A program made the position numbers and the translations under genes. Source: Siderastrea radians (taxonomy: Eukaryota > Cnidaria > Anthozoa > Scleractinia > Rhizangiidae). From it: 64,000 nucleotides of DNA. Positions 42,120 through 54,824 of this stretch are shown piece after piece (position 1 is the first letter of the stretch; each line of letters begins with the position of its first letter). The stretch is from contig OZ024891.1 in assembly GCA_964017195.1 (NCBI GenBank), positions 10,143,182 through 10,207,181 on the forward strand, in the 5' to 3' direction. Under the pieces are notes generated by a model, which was not told the origin of the DNA, made no database searches, and worked only from the letters and a program-made list of their open reading frames with translations.

Positions 42120-44172
42120 GTCACATATTCACTTTCACCTTGGCGACTGTCCGAGACGTGTCGTGAAATGTACTGTCAAGGGGTGTCATAATTATCACGC
42201 GCTTGGTGATAGTTTCCAGTTTATGAGTTCAAGTTTGGATAAGTTGGTTGAAAACATTATAAAACGTGGAAATTGCAACACTTGTAAGCCTGATAAATGC
42301 ATTCAAAGAAGTATTAAGGACAAAGGACATATTAATCACCACAGAACAAGCTTCCCTTGCGGAAAGTGTATAAATTGTAAAAAGTGTGGAAAAGACTGTA
42401 TAAACCCTAATTTTGATTCTCTAAAATATACTAAATGTGAGATTCCTGATACTAACAAATTTGAATTACTTAGTAAAAAAGAAGTTTATCCGTATGAATA
42501 TATGGACAGTTTTGACAAATTTGATGAAACCAAATTACACAGTAATAATTTTTACAGTAACAACACGCTCAGAATGTGTGGAATACTTTTAAATTAAAAT
42601 CGATGGGAGAATATCATGACTTGTATCTAAAATCCGACATCCTTTTACTAGCCGATGTCTTTGAGAATTTCAGAAAGACTTGTATGCAATACTATAAATT
42701 AATTCCATGCCACTATTTCACAAGCCCTGGATTATCTTGGGATGTTATGTTAATAATTACTAATATTCAATTAGAACTAATGACAGACATAGACATGTTT
42801 CAGTTTATTGAAAAAATTGATATTCAAAAGCAAATAATAAATGCATGAAAAATTATGATGAGAAGGCACCTTCAAAGTATATAATGTATTTGGATAAAAG
42901 TAACTTGTATGGCTGGTCTATGTCACAATATCTTCCAACAGGTGGTTTTAGATGGATGTCACAAAATGAAGTTGATAAATTAGATCTTGCTAAATACTCT
43001 GAAAATAGTAAAAAAAGGATTGATATTAGAAGTTGATCTTGAATATCCTCAAAAATTGCATGATGTTCATAATGATTATCCATTAGCTCCTGAAAAAGTA
43101 AAAGTAACAAAAAACATGTCAAGTTATTGTGAGCAAATAGGGAAAAAATATAATATTTCAACGGGACATGTTCAAAAATTAATTCCAACATTAAATAATA
43201 AAGAAAAATATGTGCTTCATTACAGAAATCTACAGTTATATATAGATCTTGGTTTGAAAGTGACAAAAGTTCATCACGTTCTTGAATTTGATCAGTCACC
43301 TTGGTTTAAGAAGTATATAGACTTCAATACAGAAAAAGGAAAAAATACAGTTAATGGCTTTTTTACAAGCCTTTTTTACACTAATGAATAACAGTTTGTT
43401 TGGTAAGACTATGGAAAGTATTCGAAAGCGGGTTGATGTACGACTTGTAACAGATGAACAAAATTTAATGAACTTAGCTGCTAAATAAAACCAACTTATG
43501 TGAGTAGTAAGGTCTTCAATGATAATTTAGTAGCAGTGCATAAACTCAAGGAAACAACAACCTTAAACAGGCCGGCATATATAGGTTTGTGTATTCTTGA
43601 TCTATCAAAAGTTCTCATGTATGATTTTCATTATAATTATATTATTGAAAAGTATGGAAATAAAGCAAAACTACTATTCACAGATACTGATAGTTTGGCA
43701 TATGAAATTGAAGCTGAAGATGTGTATAATGAATTTTGGAATGATAAAGATACATTTGATAATAGCGAGCTCGAGTATCCTGAAGAGTCGCCATATTATG
43801 ATGAAACAAATAACAAAGTAATAGGTAAAATGAAGTATGAGGCCTGTGGGATCCCAATAAAAAATTTAATATAGGGTTAAGGTCAAAAATATACAGCTCT
43901 ATAAAAGATAATGATAAAGGTGGTAAAACAGCTAAAGGTATTAAAAAGAATGTTATTAAAAAAGAAATTAAACATGAAAATTATACTCTAATAAACAATA
44001 AACAAATGCTGCATAAGATGAAAACATTAAGAAGTCAAAAAAAAATCAAAATCATAAATTAGGAAGTCATGAAATAAATAAAGTATCACTCAGCTGTTTT
44101 GATGATAAGCGTTATATTCTTGAAGATGGAATAACAAGTTATACTTATAGACATTATAAAATCCAAAAGTGA
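42120..44172 (+). pseudogene. TRAF-finger exon fused to decayed family B DNA polymerase (unit 2)
   Basis: Same structure as unit 1. The acceptor TTCATTACAG opens HIHFHLGDCPRRVVKCTVKGC, then at about 42205 the polymerase part begins (DSFQFMSSSLDKL). Visible landmarks are the Cys-rich patch, [13 protein letters not shown], motif A (LDKSNLYGWSMSQYLP), motif B as MNNSLFGKTMES, and motif C (LLFTDTDSLAYE). Shared breaks: a frameshift before the motif A region, breaks around motif B and a stop before the C-terminal part. A deletion of about 40 bp near 42555 is shared with unit 3 but not unit 1. Private here: an extra A near 43015 and a changed stretch near 43361. The C-terminal part ends at 44172. 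Confidence 0.8.
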
Positions 44173-44575
44173 TTAACCATAAATTGTAATTAAAACAGTT
44201 CTTTTGTTTTATTATAACATATTGGCGTCTATTATATAGAGAAGATATAAACCATTCTTTTGCTTATTATAACATATCGGTATCTATTATATAGACAAGA
44301 TTTTAACCATCTTTTAAAATTTAGAGGCCACTAAAATATATATTCATATATTTCATGATTATAGCCAATACGTTATTAATTGCCCATAGCCTTTAAAAAC
44401 TGCATTGATACCAATGCACTGTGAGATTTGAAATTATGGTTAAATTGCGTAGATACCATCAAAATTAATAATATATGGGCGGCCTTGGCTTTAAAAACTG
44501 CATTGAAACCCCCCCAAATTGCACTACATTTATACCCCTCAGATTATAGAGCCAGTAGATGGAAGAGTACATGTA

Positions 44576-44631
44576 GTATAGTATATGAAGATACCAACGC
44601 AAAACTGCCTTGGTGCCCCCATATACTATAC
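44576..44631. repeat. Short hairpin (unit 2)
   Basis: Counterpart of 22778-22833. One arm base of the inner hairpin is changed (CTGCCTTGG). Confidence 0.55.
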
Positions 44632-45222
44632 CACTTATGTTAATTGTTGCTCCTTAGCTTCAAAAGGTAGTAATATTCTTTTACATTGCTGTAATTCTTT
44701 TGTATCTGTGTTAATGTAGCATTGTGTTAGTATACAGCTACTTCAATTAACGTTGTCGGAAAGCCTACGCGACAGGACTGCAAGGTGACATGGGTAATTT
44801 ACTAATAATTTTACCAAACTTGGGCTATGGCTCGCCCTTACAAGAGATAAATTACATAGACAAGTATTTATGGTGCATTCACTCATCCTATGGCAGTGAC
44901 AGCCGTGAAATTACAGCCAAATCACAAAACATGTACAGCTACCCAAACTAACTTTCGACCTTGTCTCTTAAGCTGGAGGATTTAAAGTCTGACAACGTTA
45001 ATTGAAATAGATGTATACTTAATTACTACACGTTTTTATTTAGTGTAGTATTTGCCGCATCGTCATGTATGTCGGTAGAATTGTTGAAAGTGTTCAAGAT
45101 GCCGATGATGATGATGATAATGATGATGATGGTGAAGCACTAACAAGAGCTAACCATTTCCCAAAACTGTTCTCCAGTTTTTGGTACCTGGCTACTGCTC
45201 TCAGGTGACCCGGGACCCTCCG

Positions 45223-45463
45223 GGGGAGGAGGAGGAGGACGAGTTGACTACGGGGGAGGAGGAGGACAGGTTGACTGCGGGGGATGAGGAGCAGGACGAG
45301 TTGACTGCGGGGGAGGAGGAGGAGGACGAGTTGACTGCGGGGGAGGAGGAGGAGGAGGAGGACGGGTTGACTTCAGGGGAGGAGGAGGAGGAGGAGGAGG
45401 AGTTGACTGTAGGGGAGGAGAAGGAGAAGGAGGAGGAGGAGACAGCAGGGGAGGAGGACTGAA
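45223..45463 (-). repeat. Coding VNTR of the trefoil gene (unit 2)
   Basis: Same GGAGGACGAGTTGACT-type repeat as in unit 1 but with more GGA triplets and a different number of units, including a variant GATGAGGAGCAGGACG unit. Confidence 0.75.
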
Positions 45464-46417
45464 ACATCACGGAGCGTCTTTAACGGTCTCGTCCCAGCAG
45501 CAATGTTTGTTGTTAACACACTCTTCCTTTGTTATCCGAAAATAGCCGTAGTCATTTCGCTCTTTAGGGTCTATGCCGTCACAAGGGTTGGCCAACTGTA
45601 CTCTAGTGTAACAAAAAAGAATGAAAAAGCAGATTTAGCGACAATAGACTCAACAATTCTAGGCGCTCGGGAAAACTAAAAATTGTTCCAATGAGCGACA
45701 AAAATATAATAACATTGAAAACCTATAGCTTGCATCTAATCTTATTTCTTTTCCTGATAAGACCTAAAGGCTAAATGCACGTGGCTCTTTGCAGTCTCTT
45801 TAGTCAACTTACGAAACAGTCTAGAAACATGACTTAGCTTCAAGCTTGGGATACGTTTCCCTGAATACCCGTCTCTCGTTATACAAGAGAACTTTTCGAA
45901 TGGATAAGTACAACCTTACGAGCCCTTTGATTATTTTAACACAGTTAAGACAGTGTTTAGCGAAAAACGCGGTCTAACCAGTTTTTGACAGGGCAACCGC
46001 GTTGAGAAATATTTTTTGAAGTACTTTTTTACGTGGTCTCTCTTTCAAGCTGTTTTTTTCTTTTCTTGCTTGGAATTCTTTTTCAAAAACCAAGTTTAAG
46101 ACTTCGTTCAAACAATCGACCCAGTTTACAGTTTCCATTCCGTCTCAAATGGTATGATAACTGCCGTTAAAGTGGAACATCAATTGCGTACCACATCAAG
46201 CAATAGTTTTGTTATAAACTTATTTTGTATTTTCTGTTTAGTTCATTCTTACCTCCACCATTAAAGAACCCTGTCAAAAGAAAAAAAGTACGTATTACAT
46301 ACGTGATAGGGTGAAAAATGGCGGAGTACCGCCATTTAAATGAGAGTTATTGAACAGTACTTTCTGACAGAGTGGCTTGTAGGAGTGTGTGGATGACATA
46401 CATGTAGAATACTTCAT

Positions 46418-46586
46418 GGAAAGTGTACGCGTTCGGTATTTACGCACGAGTTGGTCAAGTATCGGAATAGAACGAGTGAGCGCAGCGAACGAGTGAGATT
46501 TCAGATACAAACCAACGAGTGCGTAAATACTGTACGCAAGATACTCGTTTGATTCTGTGCAACTGTCGCTCGTCGTTCTTTTTTTT
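46418..46586. mobile_element. 132-bp palindromic element, right end replaced (unit 2)
   Basis: The left arm and centre match 24578-24709, but after TGTACGCA the last bases of the right arm are replaced by about 50 bp (46537-46586) that copy sequence found ~330 bp downstream (CGCAAGATACTCGTTTGATTC at about 46877). Confidence 0.7.
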
Positions 46587-46764
46587 TCCTTGGTGTCTTA
46601 TGTTTATTATATACATACTGAGATTTAAATTATTGTTTAACAACAAATTGTGTTGCACAGATTCAAGTCAAAAGCTCAAAGAGATGTAAGTTATGTAAAC
46701 TTAAGTGTTTTGACTGCAGACATTTTCTAGTCAAGTCAAACTGTTTATCGTTGACGATACTCAC

Positions 46765-47020
46765 CACGGGGTAGTTATTTTTATTCAAATGCCCCTCAAT
46801 ACTTTAAACAAGACATCTTAAGCTTGAGGACTCATAATCTTCTCCGTCTTTACGTCTAAACGTGCAAATAAACTCCGCAAGATACTCGTTTGATTCTGTG
46901 CACCTGTTGCTCGTCGTTCTTTTCGTTTCTCAGAAATTCTTCCAACAATTTCACTTCTCGCTTCATTTTCTCTTTTGCGTTTTTGCTTTCGAGACTTTCC
47001 ACAAAATCCTCAACCGAAGT
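46765..47020 (-). pseudogene. Crypton/DUF3504-like fragment, 5' truncated (unit 2)
   Basis: Counterpart of 24885-25163, but the start codon and first residues are removed by the deletion at about 47020. The terminal donor GTGAGTATC is kept. The 8 bp missing in unit 1 (AGTATTGA in minus-strand sense) are present here. Confidence 0.45.
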
Positions 47021-48257
47021 GGGTATTCACACTTCTGACCTGCTATACAGAGGCTGTGGATGAAATAAGTAAGTGTGGCCATTGACACCAACCAACTATC
47101 TCGAAGTTGTGCGCTTTTTATTAGCGCTGCACGCGGTTGATTCTGCTTTTCATTATCTGGATGGAATCATCAAGTGTGATCACCCAAATGAGAGCTATTG
47201 AGCAGTTATTTTCTTCGGTTATTTTTATTTTATTTTATTTTTTGCTTTGACTTAATTGCTAAGGAGTAGAATGGTTTGATTTTCATATCCTAACGTCTTC
47301 TAGTTCTCCGCAGTCTGTGAATGATGAAACCTAGAAGCTATTGTAACGAACAGTGCTTTCTTGTGTGGGGAAAGTCGGGAAAGGTTCATACACCTGAAGG
47401 GTGGGAATGTTTGCTAACCGTAGCGAAATATCAATTACTTCTTACACTTTGTTTCGTGGAATAATGGTAAACACTAAAGGAAGGCTGCCATGCCGAAAAT
47501 GAAGATCACTGAAAATTAACCTCTACACTTACCTACTCCAATGAGTAGCAGAAGAAACTTTGCTGAGTGCATTTCGATTTCGATGCTTCTGCTTTGGAAC
47601 CTAGTGATGAATGCGATAGATGTCTTCCAATCTCGGATTTCATGGAACGTGTAAATTTCAATTAACACTACGTGTAACAGGTAGATTTGCGTCATGACAT
47701 ATTTTTTATGCATAATGCATTTAAATGGCTGATCTTTACTTTTTTCTTAATGTTTCCACAGCGAATGTCAGCCTAGGTGGAAAGTTGATATTTACAGTTA
47801 CTGTATTTCTAATGAATCTTGAAATAACCGCCCAATCACATGCACATTATAATTTATAATAATATTTAAGATACAGTCATTTCAGCTGTGATATTACGAA
47901 ATCCATTCGGCTTATTGGGTAAGAATTCGTGTAACGTGAAATCGAGTAGATGAATTTGTTTCATTTTAATGGCAGCGCCTGGATTGGATGAAGAAGTAAT
48001 AAAAAATAGAAGGATTTTGCCAACCAAGAGAAACGTTTTCGTCGAAAGAAGTATTTATTTCCACCATTCACCTCAGCGACGTCTCGTCTCTTAGAATATG
48101 AGCTGATAGTCTACATTAAAAAGCAGCCAATCAGAGCACTTCATTACTCATATCCAGGGGATGACTACTTGTGTTAATTAACGATATCAACTTTTTTGTT
48201 AGCGTACTGCGAAAAAGGCCATCAGCTATTGCACAACTGAAACACTACTTAAACAAT

Positions 48258-48424
48258 ATAGTTCTTCTGCCGAAGGCACTATCATGTGATAGGTTGCTCG
48301 AGGAAATTTGATGTTCACAACAAATATTAGCCCGAGAACGTAGTTCGATGGCTTACATGAACTTTCAACATCAAATTTCCGAGGGAACCTATCACACATA
48401 GGGCCTGAGACAGAAGAACTCTAT
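48258..48424. mobile_element. Foldback element, 167 bp (unit 2)
   Basis: Same as 26661-26827, with two loop-side substitutions. Confidence 0.7.
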
Positions 48425-48516
48425 TGTTTTTATTGTACAACGCTAAATTTTGAGCGAAAATTGTCACAGGTGGGCACTATGCGCTGATAGGGGACGGCTG
48501 AGGAGAGACACTATCA

Positions 48517-50097
48517 GGTGATGTTAAGCCTTTCAGCCCCAGTAGTGACAAGTATCTAATTTTTCCCCTTAGAGTATCAATACTTTATTTAACAAACCGG
48601 ACATGAGAATAAAAGAAATGATCACCAAAGACAAAATGCTGTTTAATCAAATACTCCCACTTGTATTACAACAGAGCAGTGAGCAGTTGGGGGTTAAGGG
48701 GGCTTTCACACCTGGAATCAAACCCCCTGTTGAATCTGTGGAAGAAACTGTACAATTGAAAGTTATGGAATAGTAGTTTTCTGTGGTTTTTCTTTTTTTG
48801 TTGTTGTTATACTGTACAAGGTGTTTCTAACGTTTTAACTTTTGAGTCTGTGTATATAACGACTGAGATGAAAGCTTCTGAGCAGTACTTCATGTGTTCT
48901 AACAAGGTGGCTCTAGCTTTTTAGTCTGTGGGTGGATGAAACCCGACTGACTGAAATGGTGATTATTAAAATAAAACATTACTAGCCATTGCGTCCTTGA
49001 TATGTTTCTGTTTGTTATTATCAAGGTGGTTCTACTTTATAAAAGTCTATTAATAAACTCCCATAGAGTGATTACTATAGAAAAAAAAAACAAACAAAAA
49101 AAACAGCGAGCAGTACTTTTGTGTTGTGGCGTTTGTTTTGTCGATATTTTGGAAACGGATTATGATATTGGTCGCATTCAAAACTGAATCCTGGGACCTG
49201 GATGAAAACGTGAAAAGATAAAAACTTCCATATGAAATGAATCTTTTATTTTTGGCGCCAAGAACAAGCTAGCTGACACTTTACCTCTACGGTAAAGCAG
49301 CTGGTCATATAGTGTATCTCGATTCTCTAAAAAAAAAAACAAAAAAAAAACAAGATTAATAAGAAACTAAAATCCTGAGTAAACGTTAAAAATTTTGGAT
49401 AGTTCAGAGTTTCCCCCTTTTCTAGTTTTAGACATTCCTTATCATACTGCCCTTAAACCGAAAACAAAGATGCAGTGTTTGCCTGCCTCATTATATTTGA
49501 TTTTTGAACAAGTTAGACAAAAAACGTAACTTGAAATGTTTGCTTAGCGTTGTATTGATCATCTTAGAAGAAATTGTACCCCGTAATGGCTTGCAATGGT
49601 TTTAACGTTTTCTGGGTACATATCTGACCTTCCCGTGCCAGTTTTATGAGAGTAATGAGAGAGTAAGTCAGACTTTATAGCACTAATTGATGAGTGAAAA
49701 GAAATGCAGTGCATATTGACATATAGTTACGGCAGACACCCTTTTTTGGCCACACAAGCCCAGCGTTTGAGTCTCTGTAATATAATCATCAAATGAATTG
49801 TTCTTCTAAATAACAAATAAGGATTTGTATCTTCAGTTTTTCTGCTGATGTCACGTTCACTGTGCAATAAATTTCAATGCAGAAAGTCGCTGTTACAAAT
49901 TTTGGACATTTTAACGTTCTTATGTTTAAATTTTACGGCGTTAACTCCGAACTGCATTTTAGTTCGAAGCTACAATCTTGACTAAATTGTTTATTTACAC
50001 TCTGTAATCTATGTTTCAGTCGTTCATAAGTCCATAAGTAGAGACAATAATCTAACTTAGATGTTGTCAATTGGTATATACCAAACCAGTAAATAGT
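48517..50097 (+). repeat. 1.92-kb tandem unit, copy d'
   Basis: Counterpart of copy d with the same 5' truncation inside the exon-like segment. It retains a TTTGTTATTATCAAGGTGGTTC block that d has lost. Confidence 0.8.
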
Positions 50098-52032
50098 GTT
50101 TTTCGTGCGCTCTGACTGGCTACTCAAACTTGGGATAGTATTTGATATTCACCTCCTAATATTTTTTTGGGGGGAAGGGGGGGGGGGGGTAGCAGGCGAA
50201 TCTTCCCTCATTTCTTAGAAAAAAGGAACTGTCTTGTGCTGGCCATTCACTAGTTTTGTATACTACACCGGTTTCTTCCTTTTCTTTTCTTTTTTGTTTT
50301 AGGTATTGATGACGCAATTACAGTTAAGTCACACGCTCTTTATTTCTCGGATTCTTTCGTATACACAGTGATGTTAAGCCTTTCAGCCTCAGTAGTGACA
50401 AGTATCTAATTTTTCTCCTTAGAGTATCACCACGTGATTAAACAAACAGGAAATGAGAATAAAGAAAATGATCATCAAAGACAAAATGCTGTTTAGTCAA
50501 ATACTCCCAACTAGTAACATAACAGAACAGTAAGCAGAACATACAAGTTGATTTTGGGGCTTAAAGGGGCTTTCACCCCTGGAATCAAACGCCCTTTTGA
50601 ATCTTTGGAAGAAACCCTAAAGTGAGTTACTGCACAATTGAAAGTTATGGACTAGCAGTTTCCTGTGGTGTTATTTATTATACTGTACAAGGTGTTTCTA
50701 ACTTTTGAGTCTGTGGATGAAATCCTAGTGTGACCAGTCAAATGAAAGCTTAACTGCGCAGTTCTTTCCGTGGTGCTGTTTATTATACTTTGCAAGGTTT
50801 TTCTAACTTTTGAGTCTGTAAATGAAATCCTAAAATGTAACCACTATGGTGAAAGCTACTGAGAAGGACTTCATGTGCTCTAACAAGGTGGCGCTAGCTT
50901 TTTAGTCTGTGGATAAAACCTGACTGACTGAAATGGTGATTATTGAAATAAAACAGTACTAGCCAATGCTTCCTTGATATGTTGCTGCTTGTTATTATCA
51001 AGGTGGTTCTACTTTATAAAAGTGTATGAATAAACTCACATAGAGAGATTACTATTTGGCGTTTGTTTCTCGATATTGTGCAAACTGATAATGATATTGG
51101 CCACATTCAAAACTGGATCCTGGGACCTGGATGAAAACATGAAAAGATAAAAGCATTCATTGAAAGGAAATCTTTTATTTTTGGCGCCCATAACAAGCTA
51201 GGCGACACTTTACCTCTACTGTAAAGCAGCTGGTCATACAGTATGTCTCGATTCTCTCAAAAATAAAACAAAACGAGATTAATAAGAAACCAAAATCCAG
51301 AGTAAACGTTAAGAATTTTGAATAATTCAGAGTTTCCCCCTTTTCTAGTTTTAGACATTCCCCATCATACTGCACCTAAACCGAAAACAAAGTTGCAGTG
51401 TTTGCCTGCCGTATTTGATTTTTGAACAAGTTAGACATAAAACGTGACTTGAAATGTTTGCTTTAAGGGTTGTATTGGTTATCTTAGAAGAAATTATACC
51501 CCGTAGTGGCTTACAATGGTTTTAACGTTTTCTGGGTACATATCCGACCTTCCCGTGCCAGTTTTATGAGAATAATGTCAGCCTAAGTTAGACTTTATAG
51601 CACCAATTGATGGGTAAAAAGCAATGAAGTGCATATTAACGTATAGTTACTGCAGACACCCTTTTTTCCCCATGCAAGTCCAACGTTTGAGTGTCAGTGA
51701 TACTATCATCAAATGAATTGTTCTTCTAAATAACAAATAAGGATTTGTATCTTCAGTTTTTCTCCTGATGTCACGTTCACTGTGCAATAAATTTCAATGC
51801 AGGAAGTCACTGTAACAAATTTTGGACATTTTAACGTTCTTATGTTTCAACTTTACGACGTTAACTCCGAACTGCATGAATAAAGTGAGTGGTTGTTAGT
51901 AAAAAGCTACAATCTTGGCTAAATTGTTTGTTTACACTGTAATCTATTGGTAAGTCGTTCATAAGTCCATAAGTAGAGACAAAAATCTAACTTAGATGTT
52001 GTCAATTGGTATATACCAAACCATTAAGTAGT
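50098..52032 (+). repeat. 1.92-kb tandem unit, copy f'
   Basis: A full 1935-bp unit, counterpart of copy f. A G-rich homopolymer (about 12 G) lies at 50178-50190. The open exon-like segment is 50303-50409 (GIDDAITVKSHALYFSDSF). Confidence 0.85.
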
Positions 52033-52385
52033 GTTTTTCGTGCGCTCTGACTGGCTACTCAAACTCGGGATGGTATGTGATATTCACCTCCTGATTTTGA
52101 TTTTTTTTTCTTAAGATTTCGCATGCGAATCTTCCCTCATTTCTAAGAAAAAAAGGACGTATCTTGTGCTGGCCATTCACTAGTTTTGTGTACTACACCG
52201 GTTTCTTTCTTTTCTTTTTGATTTTAGGTATAGATGACGCATTTACAATTAAGTCACACGCTCTTTATTTCTCGGATTCTTTGGTATACACAGTGATGTT
52301 AAGCCTTTCAGCCTCAGTAGTGACAAGTATCTAATTTTTCTCCTTAGCGTATCTCTACTTAATTTAACAAACAGGACACTGTTTA
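52033..52385 (+). repeat. 1.92-kb tandem unit, copy g' (3' truncated)
   Basis: Counterpart of copy g with the same right breakpoint. Its exon-like segment 52228-52334 is open, with a few substitutions (DAFTIKSHALYFSDSL). Confidence 0.8.
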
Positions 52386-53320
52386 ATAGGTAAATTCATT
52401 TTCATTGTTTTCCCATTCCCCGGTCATGAGCATCATCGCAGTCAGTTACAAGGTGGACAACCGGCGACCATTTTGTTTCTTTTGACAAAATGAATCAACC
52501 AAAGCAGGGTTGTAAAAAGACTCCAGAGAACTAAATGTATTGTGTTACCACACATAGAAAAAGAATAATCCTCATGGAATGAACCAGGCGTGTTCACTTT
52601 TCAGTCTTCAATTAGCTTAATTTGAATTTAGTTTTTAAATTCGCCGATGCTTTACTTTCGAATTCCTGTACAAACTGACCAACAAATCAAGTTTGAAGTT
52701 AAACTAGCGCTTTCTGAGCTCTGCTAAGGGTTTTACAATCAGTTGTCATCCGAGACCTCTGTCTCGTTGAAACACCAAATTGTCAAATTTGCAATAGTTC
52801 ACCCCTATCGAAATTAATTATTAAAGAGACTTGAAAACCTTTACATATTTGTTGCTGAAAGAAATCAAACTATTTCTCCTAATCTAAAGATTGCATCAGG
52901 AATCTTTTCATGAAATTCAACGTGACATTTTAGTTCTGTAACTGTGCAAACAAAACACGCACTCCGCATAGCCTAAGTTTCCCCAAGAATGTTCTCCCCT
53001 CGTGCTAAAACTGTTGTGGGTTACAAAAGGCTCCCAGCTTGAAATCCCAGGCTATATACTGGGGCTGCCCTGTGATCCAATACCTTAAGGACCAAAACAA
53101 TGCCCCTTACCCTGATAACAATAAAATGTGAAAGTAGAGGTCTAGAAAGGTACAGATATACTGACAGACCAGCAAGATAACACATTTGTACTCAGACAGT
53201 AGACACCTAAGAATACGTCACTTCTCCCAGGGGTCATTTGTCAATTTCAAAAACACACACCAATAGAAAGGTCTTTCTCTGTTCTTAAAACCGTTAGATG
53301 TAACTTTCAAAGTTAGGTAA
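52386..53320. other. Duplicated spacer, no gene recognised (unit 2)
   Basis: Matches 32656-33590. It has an extra base in CCCCGGTCATGAG that breaks the minus-strand frame seen in unit 1, arguing that frame is not a gene. Confidence 0.4.
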
Positions 53321-54300
53321 AGCTACACCCCAGGTGGAAATGGTTACATCCACGGTAGGAAAAGCAACACGCTGGACGAAAAAGTTAGACCCTAGGTAAA
53401 AAAGCTGCACTCAAGGAGGGCAAAAGGGGTAACACCCTAGACAAAAACCGCTCTAATCTAGGGGGAGAATGTTGTACTCTAGGTAGAGAATAAAATCGCA
53501 CCTAAGGAAGAAAAGGCTGTACCCTAGGAGGGCTAAACAGGCAGTACCCTACACGAAAAGGAGGAAAATGTTGTACCCTAGGCACCCTAGGAGTGCTTAA
53601 AAAAAAGGCAGCACCCCGGAATAAAAAAGAAAAACAGTTGCACCCGAGGAGGAAAACGTTCCCAAGGCAGAAAAGAAACTTGCACCCCAGGAAGAAACGG
53701 TTCTACCCTAGAAGGGCTAAAAAAGGCAGCATTCTACACGAACAAAGTGGCACCCTAGGAGAAAAACGTTGTACCCTAGGTAGAAAATAAGACTGTACCC
53801 GAAGGAGGAAAACGTTGTACCCTAGGCACCCTAGGAGGGATATAAAGGCAGCACGCTAGACGAAAACAAAAGGAGAAGCACTTTTAGGGGAAAACTTTAC
53901 ACCATAGGCAGAAAAGAAATCTACGCAATAGGAAGAAAAGGCTGTACCACGGAAGGGCTAAGAAAGACAGTCCTTACACAAAAGAAAAAAAACAATTGTA
54001 GCCTAGGGGGAAAATAAGTGTGCACCCTAGGTACAAAACAGTTTACCCTAGGAGGGCTAAAAAGGCAGCACCCTAGGTGAAAAGAGTTCCGCCCTAAGAG
54101 GACAATGTTGTACCCTAGGCAGTAAAGAAACACCCTGGGTTGAAAAGGCTGTACCCTAGAAGGGCTACAAAAATGACAGCACCCTAGGTAGAAAAGGGTT
54201 ACTCAAGAGGGCTAAAAAGGCGTTGTACCCTTGCTAAGAAGAAAAGGCTGTATTCTAGAAGGGTTAAAAAGGCAGTACCCGAGAAGAAAAACGTTTCCCT
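53320..54300. repeat. Degenerate CCTAGG-rich tandem array (unit 2)
   Basis: Second copy of 33590-34560, with a few small insertions such as AGAAAAGG at about 53508. Confidence 0.8.
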
Positions 54301-54560
54301 CGGTGTTCGAGGTGAAACAAATGGGACGCAACACGGGACACGGGCAGACAGTTGATGTGAGCTCGCAGTTGGCAACTTGGATGTCAGCGGTAATCCCCAC
54401 TCTTTTTGACGGCACATCTTCATTAAGAGGAACGGTAGCCATTCTTTTTATCTGTAACGGCTTGCTTCCTTTTATGGACAACTAAAAAACAGGGTTCGCA
54501 AAGGTCTCCGGGAAAAAACATAGGGGTACCCCCTCCCTACTCCTTTTTTCTCTGCAAGTG

Positions 54561-54605
54561 ATTGGTTCTTAGACAAAACCATGTGACCCATATTCTCCAT
54601 ATAAG
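54561..54605 (+). promoter_or_regulatory. Compact promoter of the small membrane protein gene (unit 2)
   Basis: ATTGG at 54561-54565 and TATAAG at 54600-54605, in the same arrangement as 34834-34878. Confidence 0.45.
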
Positions 54606-54653
54606 AAGTGTTTCATCTCTCTGAGTTTGTTTTTTCTCGCAGACTAGTTCCAG

Positions 54654-54824
54654 ATGGCAAAAGAGGAGGAAGCAGGTCCCAGCGGTGTATCGCGAGAGGA
54701 AGTTTCTCCTTTGCTACTGCTATTCAGTGCAATAATTTTTGTAGTCCTAGGTGCATTTGCAGGATATTGGTTTCTCAAATCACCAACACTCCCCCTCCCC
54801 CCCCCCTCCCACTCCCACTCATAA
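54654..54824 (+). pseudogene. Small single-pass membrane protein, frameshifted (unit 2)
   Basis: Same start and hydrophobic helix as 34927-35160 with Leu-to-Phe in the helix (LLLLFSAIIF). The C run is 10 instead of 8, so the frame shifts after PTLPLP and stops after 56 residues (ending SHSHS) instead of 77. The distal frame survives only when read from a different upstream start. Homopolymer error in the assembly is an alternative. Confidence 0.5.

Larger units (their letters stand above)
45140..47572 (-). pseudogene. Secreted trefoil (P-type) domain protein, unit 2 copy
   Basis: Exons 47533-47572 (signal peptide MHSAKFLLLLIGV), 46253-46270 (18-nt microexon) and 45140-45600 (trefoil plus proline-rich tract), with the same phases as unit 1. 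It shares the Cys2-to-Tyr change and the TGA at the conserved Trp. A private substitution turns the conserved Gly before the Ile-Thr pair into Arg (GYFRITKEEC). The proline tract is longer than in unit 1 and still contains an in-frame TAG. Intron 1 is shorter because a segment that in unit 1 covers about 25130-25430 is deleted at 47020. Confidence 0.7.
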
